Shown one piece after another: positions 59,105 to 64,000 of a stretch of 64,000 nt of DNA. The translations under genes and the position numbers were made by a program. The stretch is from NCBI RefSeq assembly GCF_036320965.1, contig NC_092240.1:16566501-16630500 (forward strand). The letters are read 5' to 3'. The stretch is from Panulirus ornatus (taxonomy: Eukaryota > Arthropoda > Malacostraca > Decapoda > Palinuridae). Every line of letters begins with the position of its first letter. Within the stretch, counting starts at the first letter, position 1. The notes beneath the pieces are model-generated. The model was not told the DNA's origin. It saw nothing but the letters and a program-made list of their open reading frames with translations, and ran no database searches.

Positions 59105-62100
59105 TATCCCTGGGGATAGGGGTGAAAGAATACTTCCCACGTATTCCTCGCGTGTCGTAGAAAGCGACTAGAGGGGACGGGAGCGGGGGGCCGGAAATCC
59201 TCCCCTCCTTGTATTAACTTTCTAAAATGGGAAACAGAAGAAGGAGTCACGCGGGGAGTGATCATCCTCCTCGAAGGCTCAGAGTGGGGTGCCTAAATGT
59301 GTGTGGATGTAACCAAGATGTGAAAAAAGGAGAGATAGGTAGTATGTTTGAGGAAAGGAACCTGGATGTTTTGGCTCTGAGTGAAACGAAGCTCAAGGGT
59401 AAAGGGGAAGAGTGGTTTGGAAATGTCTGGGGAGTGAAGTCAGGGGTTAGTGAGAGGACAAGAGCAAGGGAAGGAGTAGCAATACTCCTGAAACAGGAGT
59501 TGTGGGAGTATGTGATAGAATGTAAGAAAGTAAATTCTCGATTAATATGGGTAAAATTGAAAGTTGATGGAGAGAGGTGGGTGATTATTGGTGCATATGC
59601 ACCTGGGCATGAGAAGAAAGATCATGAGAGGCAAGTGTTTTGGGAGCAGCTGAATGAGTGTGTTAGCGGTTTTGATGCACGAGACCGGGTTATAGTGATG
59701 GGTGATTTGAATGCAAAGGTGAGTAATGTGGCAGTTGAGGGAATAATTGGTATGCATGGGGTGTTCAGTGTTGTAAATGGAAATGGTGAAGAGCTTGTAG
59801 ATTTATGTGCTGAAAAAGGACTGATGATTGGGAATACCTGGTTTAAAAAGCGAGATATACATAAGTATACTTATGTAAGCAGGAGAGATGGCCAGAGAGC
59901 GTTATTGGATTACGTGTTAATTGACAGGCGTGCGAAAGAGAGACTTTTGGATGTTAATGTGCTGAGAGGTGCAACTGGAGGGATGTCTGATCATTATCTT
60001 GTGGAGGCTAAGGTGAAGATTAGTATGGGTTTTCAGAAAAGAGGAGTGAATGTTGGGGTGAAGAAGGTGGTGAGAGTAAGTGAGCTTGGGAAGGAGACCT
60101 GTGTGGGGAAGTACCAGGAGAGACTGTGTACAGAATGGAAAAAGGTGAGAACAATGGAAGTAAGGGGAGTGGGGGAGGAATGGGATGTATTTAGGGAATC
60201 AGTGATGGATTGCGCAAAAGATGCTTGTGGCATGAGAAGAGTGGGAGGTGGGCTGTTTAGAAAGGGTAGTGAGTGGTGGGATGAAGAAGTAAGAGTATTA
60301 GTGAAAGAGAAGAGAGAGGCATTTGGACGATTTTTGCAGGGAAAAAATGCAATTGAGTGGGAGAAGTATAAAAGAAAGAGACAGGAGGTCAAGAGAAAGG
60401 TGCAAGAGGTGAAAAAAAGGGCAAATGAGAGTTGGGGTGAGAGACTATCAGTAAATTTTAGGGAGAATAAAAAGATGTTCTGGAAGGAGGTAAATAGGGT
60501 GCGTAAGACAAGGGAGCAAATGGGAACTTCAGTGAAGGGCGTAAATGGGGAGGTGATAACAAGTAGTGGTGATGTGAGAAGGAGATGGAATGAGTATTTT
60601 GAAGGTTTGTTGAATGTGTCTGATGACAGAGTGGCAGATATAGGGTGTTTTGGTCGAGGTGGTGTGCAAAGTGAGAGGGTTAGGGAAAATGATTTGGTAA
60701 ACAGAGAAGAGGTAGTAAAAGCTTTGCGGAAGATGAAAGCCGGCAAGGCAGCAGGTTTGGATGGTATTGCAGTGGAATTTATTAAAAAAGGGGGTGACTG
60801 TATTGTTGACTGGTTGGTAAGGTTATTTAATGTATGTATGACTCATGGTGAGGTGCCTGAGGATTGGCGGAATGCGTGCATAGTGCCATTGTACAAAGGC
60901 AAAGGGGATAAGAGTGAGTGCTCAAATTACAGAGGTATAAGTTTGTTGAGTATTCCTGGTAAACTATATGGGAGGGTATTGATTGAGAGGGTGAAGGCAT
61001 GTACAGAGCATCAGATTGGGGAAGAGCAGTGCGGTTTCAGAAGTGGTAGAGGATGTGTGGATCAGGTGTTTGCTTTGAAGAATGTATGTGAGAAATACTT
61101 AGAAAAGCAAATGGATTTGTATGTAGCATTTATGGATCTGGAGAAGGCATATGATAGAGTTGATAGAGATGCTCTGTGGAAGGTATTAAGAATATATGGT
61201 GTGGGAGGCAAGTTGTTAGAAGCAGTGAAAAGTTTTTATCGAGGATGTAAGGCATGTGTACGTGTAGGAAGAGAGGAAAGTGATTGGTTCTCAGTGAATG
61301 TAGGTTTGCGGCAGGGGTGTGTGATGTCTCCATGGTTGTTTAATTTGTTTATGGATGGGGTTGTTAGGGAGGTAAATGCAAGAGTCCTGGAAAGAGGGGC
61401 AAGTATGAAGTCTGTTGGGGATGAGAGAGCTTGGGAAGTGAGTCAGTTGTTGTTCGCTGATGATACAGCGCTGGTGGCTGATTCATGTGAGAAACTGCAG
61501 AAGCTGGTGACTGAGTTTGGTAAAGTGTGTGGAAGAAGAAAGTTAAGAGTAAATGTGAATAAGAGCAAGGTTATTAGGTACAGTAGGGTTGAGGGTCAAG
61601 TCAATTGGGAGGTGAGTTTGAATGGAGAAAAACTGGAGGAAGTGAAGTGTTTTAGATATCTGGGAGTGGATCTGTCAGCGGATGGAACCATGGAAGCGGA
61701 AGTGGATCATAGGGTGGGGGAGGGGGCGAAAATTTTGGGAGCCTTGAAAAATGTGTGGAAGTCGAGAACATTATCTCGGAAAGCAAAAATGGGTATGTTT
61801 GAAGGAATAGTGGTTCCAACAATGTTGTATGGTTGCGAGGCGTGGGCTATGGATAGAGTTGTGCGCAGGAGGATGGATGTGCTGGAAATGAGATGTTTGA
61901 GGACAATGTGTGGTGTGAGGTGGTTTGATCGAGTAAGTAACGTAAGGGTAAGAGAGATGTGTGGAAATAAAAAGAGCGTGGTTGAGAGAGCAGAAGAGGG
62001 TGTTTTGAAATGGTTTGGGCACATGGAGAGAATGAGTGAGGAAAGATTGACCAAGAGGATATATGTGTCGGAGGTGGAGGGAACGAGGAGAAGAGGGAGA

Positions 62101-62401
62101 CCAAATTGGAGGTGGAAAGATGGAGTGAAAAAGATTTTGTGTGATCGGGGCCTGAACATGCAGGAGGGTGAAAGGAGGGCAAGGAATAGAGTGAATTGGA
62201 GCGATGTGGTATACAGGGGTTGACGTGCTGTCAGTGGATTGAATCAAGGCATGTGAAGCGTCTGGGGTAAACCATGGAAAGCTGTGTAGGTATGTATATT
62301 TGCGTGTGTGGACGTGTGTATGTACGTGTGTATGGGGGTTGGGCCATTTCTTTCGTCTGTTTCCTCGCGCTACCTCGCAAACGCGGGAGACAGCGACAAA
62401 G

Positions 62402-62431
<30 letters not shown>
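59105..62431 (+). mobile_element. Full-length RTE LINE, plus strand (short-tail subfamily)
   Basis: This is the complete element: 5' UTR (59105-59226) starting TATCCCTGGGGATAGGGGTG, one intact ORF (59227-62223), the short 3' UTR (62224-62404) ending GAGACAGCGACAAAGTAT, and a pure A run from 62405 to 62431. It lies about 9.5 kb upstream of ADO exon 1, pointing away from the gene. Long (TA)n flanks prevent a firm target-site duplication call. Confidence 0.95.
59227..62223 (+). CDS. RTE LINE polyprotein: AP endonuclease and reverse transcriptase, intact (998 aa)
   Basis: Same enzyme as at 31559-34555, and the better reference copy because both element ends are present. The start ATG (TAAAATGGG) opens with MGNRRRSHAG. 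Endonuclease: N24, E53 (LSETK), GDLN at 159-162 and SDH at 254-256. RT: AGLDGIAVEF near 512-521, D637 in FMDLEKAYD, RQGCVMSP at 695-702, FADD at 743-746. The C-terminal block has YGCEAWAMDRVV, WFGHMERMSEERL and GRPNWRWKDGVKKIL. Length is usual for RTE elements with one ORF. No separate ORF1 is seen. Near-identity to the 31559 copy implies recent activity. Confidence 0.96.
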   Translation: MGNRRRSHAGSDHPPRRLRVGCLNVCGCNQDVKKGEIGSMFEERNLDVLALSETKLKGKGEEWFGNVWGVKSGVSERTRAREGVAILLKQELWEYVIECKKVNSRLIWVKLKVDGERWVIIGAYAPGHEKKDHERQVFWEQLNECVSGFDARDRVIVMGDLNAKVSNVAVEGIIGMHGVFSVVNGNGEELVDLCAEKGLMIGNTWFKKRDIHKYTYVSRRDGQRALLDYVLIDRRAKERLLDVNVLRGATGGMSDHYLVEAKVKISMGFQKRGVNVGVKKVVRVSELGKETCVGKYQERLCTEWKKVRTMEVRGVGEEWDVFRESVMDCAKDACGMRRVGGGLFRKGSEWWDEEVRVLVKEKREAFGRFLQGKNAIEWEKYKRKRQEVKRKVQEVKKRANESWGERLSVNFRENKKMFWKEVNRVRKTREQMGTSVKGVNGEVITSSGDVRRRWNEYFEGLLNVSDDRVADIGCFGRGGVQSERVRENDLVNREEVVKALRKMKAGKAAGLDGIAVEFIKKGGDCIVDWLVRLFNVCMTHGEVPEDWRNACIVPLYKGKGDKSECSNYRGISLLSIPGKLYGRVLIERVKACTEHQIGEEQCGFRSGRGCVDQVFALKNVCEKYLEKQMDLYVAFMDLEKAYDRVDRDALWKVLRIYGVGGKLLEAVKSFYRGCKACVRVGREESDWFSVNVGLRQGCVMSPWLFNLFMDGVVREVNARVLERGASMKSVGDERAWEVSQLLFADDTALVADSCEKLQKLVTEFGKVCGRRKLRVNVNKSKVIRYSRVEGQVNWEVSLNGEKLEEVKCFRYLGVDLSADGTMEAEVDHRVGEGAKILGALKNVWKSRTLSRKAKMGMFEGIVVPTMLYGCEAWAMDRVVRRRMDVLEMRCLRTMCGVRWFDRVSNVRVREMCGNKKSVVERAEEGVLKWFGHMERMSEERLTKRIYVSEVEGTRRRGRPNWRWKDGVKKILCDRGLNMQEGERRARNRVNWSDVVYRG

Positions 62432-62470
<39 letters not shown>
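62432..62470. repeat. (TA)n microsatellite
   Basis: TA run between the RTE poly(A) and a Penelope-like tail end. Confidence 0.97.
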
Positions 62471-62473
<3 letters not shown>

Positions 62474-62486
62474 CTATGAGTCCACG
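62471..62486 (-). mobile_element. 16-bp Penelope-like 3' tip
   Basis: TTCCTATGAGTCCACG equals, except for one base, the terminal TTCCTACGAGTCCACG of the PLE copies at 27953 and 39073, and likewise abuts (TA)n on its left. Confidence 0.6.
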
Positions 62487-62735
62487 TTTTGAAGAGATTA
62501 CCCGCTCCCCTCGGAGGGAGGAACACGTTGAAACCTTCAGTGTAGCGCGAGCGCGGCTCAGGAAATAAATCTATGGGCATCACAGACCTGTTATTGCTCA
62601 ATCTCGTACGGCTAGAATTGCCGCTTAGCTCTCTAAGGAGAAGCTGCAAACGGACACCACAGATCATGCTGGAGATCCGTCGATAGTTAATAGGCTAGTC
62701 TCGTTCGTTATCAGAATTAACCAGTAAATCGCTCC
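62487..62735 (-). pseudogene. Degenerate 18S rRNA fragment
   Basis: The minus strand follows the 3' third of eukaryotic 18S rRNA: GGAGCGATTT and CTGGTTAATTC at the start (62735-62710), GATAACGAACGAGACT, then GAGCAATAACAGGTCTGTG (62599-62581) with GATGCCC, GCTACACTGAAGG and GCGGGTAA. The middle part (about 62610-62690) is shortened and changed, so it is not a working rRNA gene. It is an isolated piece with no other rDNA around it. Confidence 0.88.

Positions 62736-62743
<8 letters not shown>

Positions 62744-62774
<31 letters not shown>
62744..62774. repeat. (TG)n microsatellite
   Basis: TG run directly after the rRNA fragment. Confidence 0.96.
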
Positions 62775-62775
<1 letters not shown>

Positions 62776-64000
62776 CAGGTTGAAAGTGTTGGACGAGGGT
62801 AGACTGGTTCGTGCCCAGCCATGTCCTTATCTGGCAGGAAGATTATGTTCTATGGAGTCAGCAAAATAGACGGAGAATAAATAGGGAACACATGGTAGCC
62901 ACTGTTGTCACATTCGTCTAACTTGTAAGATAGTTTAGTATTAATGGACGTATAGTTGTCATTGTTATATTACGAATGTCATAACGTGCAAGGAAGCATA
63001 TAATATACATTATCACTAGAGCAACTATATGAGGGAATGAGACCATACGGCAATGCCTGAGGTGTTTGATGGGTCAACACTGGGAGGCCGACAGCCACCC
63101 AATAACCCCCCCCCCCCATCACATCCCACCCGCGGGGTAAAAATATGCTAGTTATAGTACGCTTGTACGATTGCTTGGCTAGTAATGAGCAAATTATCAT
63201 ATTATAAGAATAATGATAGTGAATAAGTGCGTAAGGTCATCCACAGCATGTATCTTGAGTGGAGCTGTTGGCTAACTGTAGAGATTAAACTGTTAAACTC
63301 ATACGAGACATGACATCGTCCATAGCAGGTGCCATATAGGATTACATTAGATGTAAAATATATTAATTACGGCGCTCAGATAAGAACATACAGTGACGGT
63401 ATCAAATAATGACGCAAAGAATATGCATCGAGCGTGGACAATCGGAGGGAATTGGCAAAGTGCTTAACTGTCGAAAGTGATTAAACACTATTAGGCACCT
63501 AAAACTCCTCAGGACAGAGACGAGTGCTGTTCCTGTACAGTTTTCCTTGGAGCGTCACAGATAATAACTAACTCGCCTTGTGGTCCTCTCCGCTTAACCT
63601 GGGGTGCGGAGAGGACACGTTCATAATAATCAATGAATCATACCAGCAGGTTGTGTTTACGGTGGCTCATTCCCCTGTATGGATAACGAACCAATAATGT
63701 CTACAAGGACACTCGCGGTCACTGTATTTTAAAGAGATGGGGAGAGTCAGTTGTGTGACGACCGATCCTTTGAGCAACGCCAAGGACGTGCAAAGGGAAT
63801 ACTGGACTTAGAAGCCGCAGCACAACGCTGCGTGAAATGCTAGCACTGACCGACCGACATGACGTGGAGGACGAGGGTCCATTGCTAGGCCATGGACACA
63901 CTCACGTCCAGAGACCCAGCGGTAGCCTAATTACTTAAAATCCACGGCTGGAGACATGTTACCAGTTGATACTCATTTAAGTGAACTTTTAGCACCCGAG
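62775..64000. other. Unique sequence, nothing recognised
   Basis: No coding exon or element is recognised. It contains an 11-bp perfect inverted repeat (GTCCTCTCCGC / GCGGAGAGGAC at 63583-63593 and 63606-63616) with a 12-nt loop. Confidence 0.4.

Noticed and set aside
60033..60746. 237-codon antisense frame in the RTE linker region (also 33036-33749)
   Set aside because: Shadow of the sense ORF. It is present in both intact copies only because they are nearly identical.
61771..62667. Long open frame (298 codons) antisense to the RTE ORF
   Set aside because: It mirrors the RTE C-terminus and repeats in every copy. The composition is Ser/Pro/His-rich, as expected from the complement of an Arg/Glu/Val-rich frame, and it reads through TA and T runs.
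62487..62735. Functional rDNA unit
   Set aside because: Only about 250 bp of 18S with internal loss and substitutions. No 5.8S, 28S or spacer is nearby.

Overview
This is a stretch of animal nuclear genome, most likely from a decapod crustacean or a related arthropod. That reading is an inference from three things: a split animal ADO gene, a flood of RTE-type LINEs with a Penelope-like element, and very dense (TA)n microsatellites. Only one host gene can be supported, 2-aminoethanethiol dioxygenase (ADO). It lies on the minus strand as three exons: exon 1 at 49405-49584, exon 2 at 11257-11391 and exon 3 at 292-711. Together they give a 244-residue protein with all expected catalytic residues. 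About 735 coding bases are spread over 49.3 kb, because intron 1 (about 38.0 kb) and intron 2 (about 10.5 kb) are packed with retrotransposons.

From 1 to 11.4 kb: the last ADO exon, a decayed Jockey-superfamily LINE, a 198-bp satellite, an old RTE copy with a younger RTE nested in it (target-site duplication visible), a short RTE-derived element, an unidentified insertion inside an RTE tail, and ADO exon 2. From 11.4 to 23.4 kb: older LINE relics (a CR1/L2-like element and RTE relatives) and a decayed RTE with its first ~118 bp inverted. From 23.4 to 46.4 kb: a mosaic of RTE copies, short RTE-derived elements, Penelope-like elements and (TA)n arrays, much of it present twice at a spacing of about 11.1 kb. 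The stretch 34.56-38.23 kb has a raw-read-like error pattern. From 46.4 to 53.4 kb: mostly unique sequence with ADO exon 1, a possible tRNA-derived SINE and an unassigned coding-like block. From 53.4 to 64 kb: diverged minisatellites, another RTE fragment, an intact RTE copy at 59105-62402, an 18S rRNA fragment fused to a Penelope-like tail, and unannotated flank.

The working unit of the mosaic is one RTE family. Two copies (31559-34555 minus, 59227-62223 plus) keep an intact 998-codon endonuclease/reverse transcriptase reading frame and differ at only about six residues. A roughly 235-bp non-coding family is made of the two ends of that LINE and probably depends on its enzyme. Two copies show the geometry of twin-priming 5' inversion. 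Two RTE subfamilies can be told apart by a deletion in the 3' UTR and by tail type. A truncated Penelope-like element carries a YVDD reverse transcriptase segment, a GIY-YIG endonuclease and a hammerhead-ribozyme-like fold near its 3' end. Nearly every element boundary falls at a (TA)n tract. No CRISPR, bacterial operon, intact tRNA gene or second intact host gene was found.
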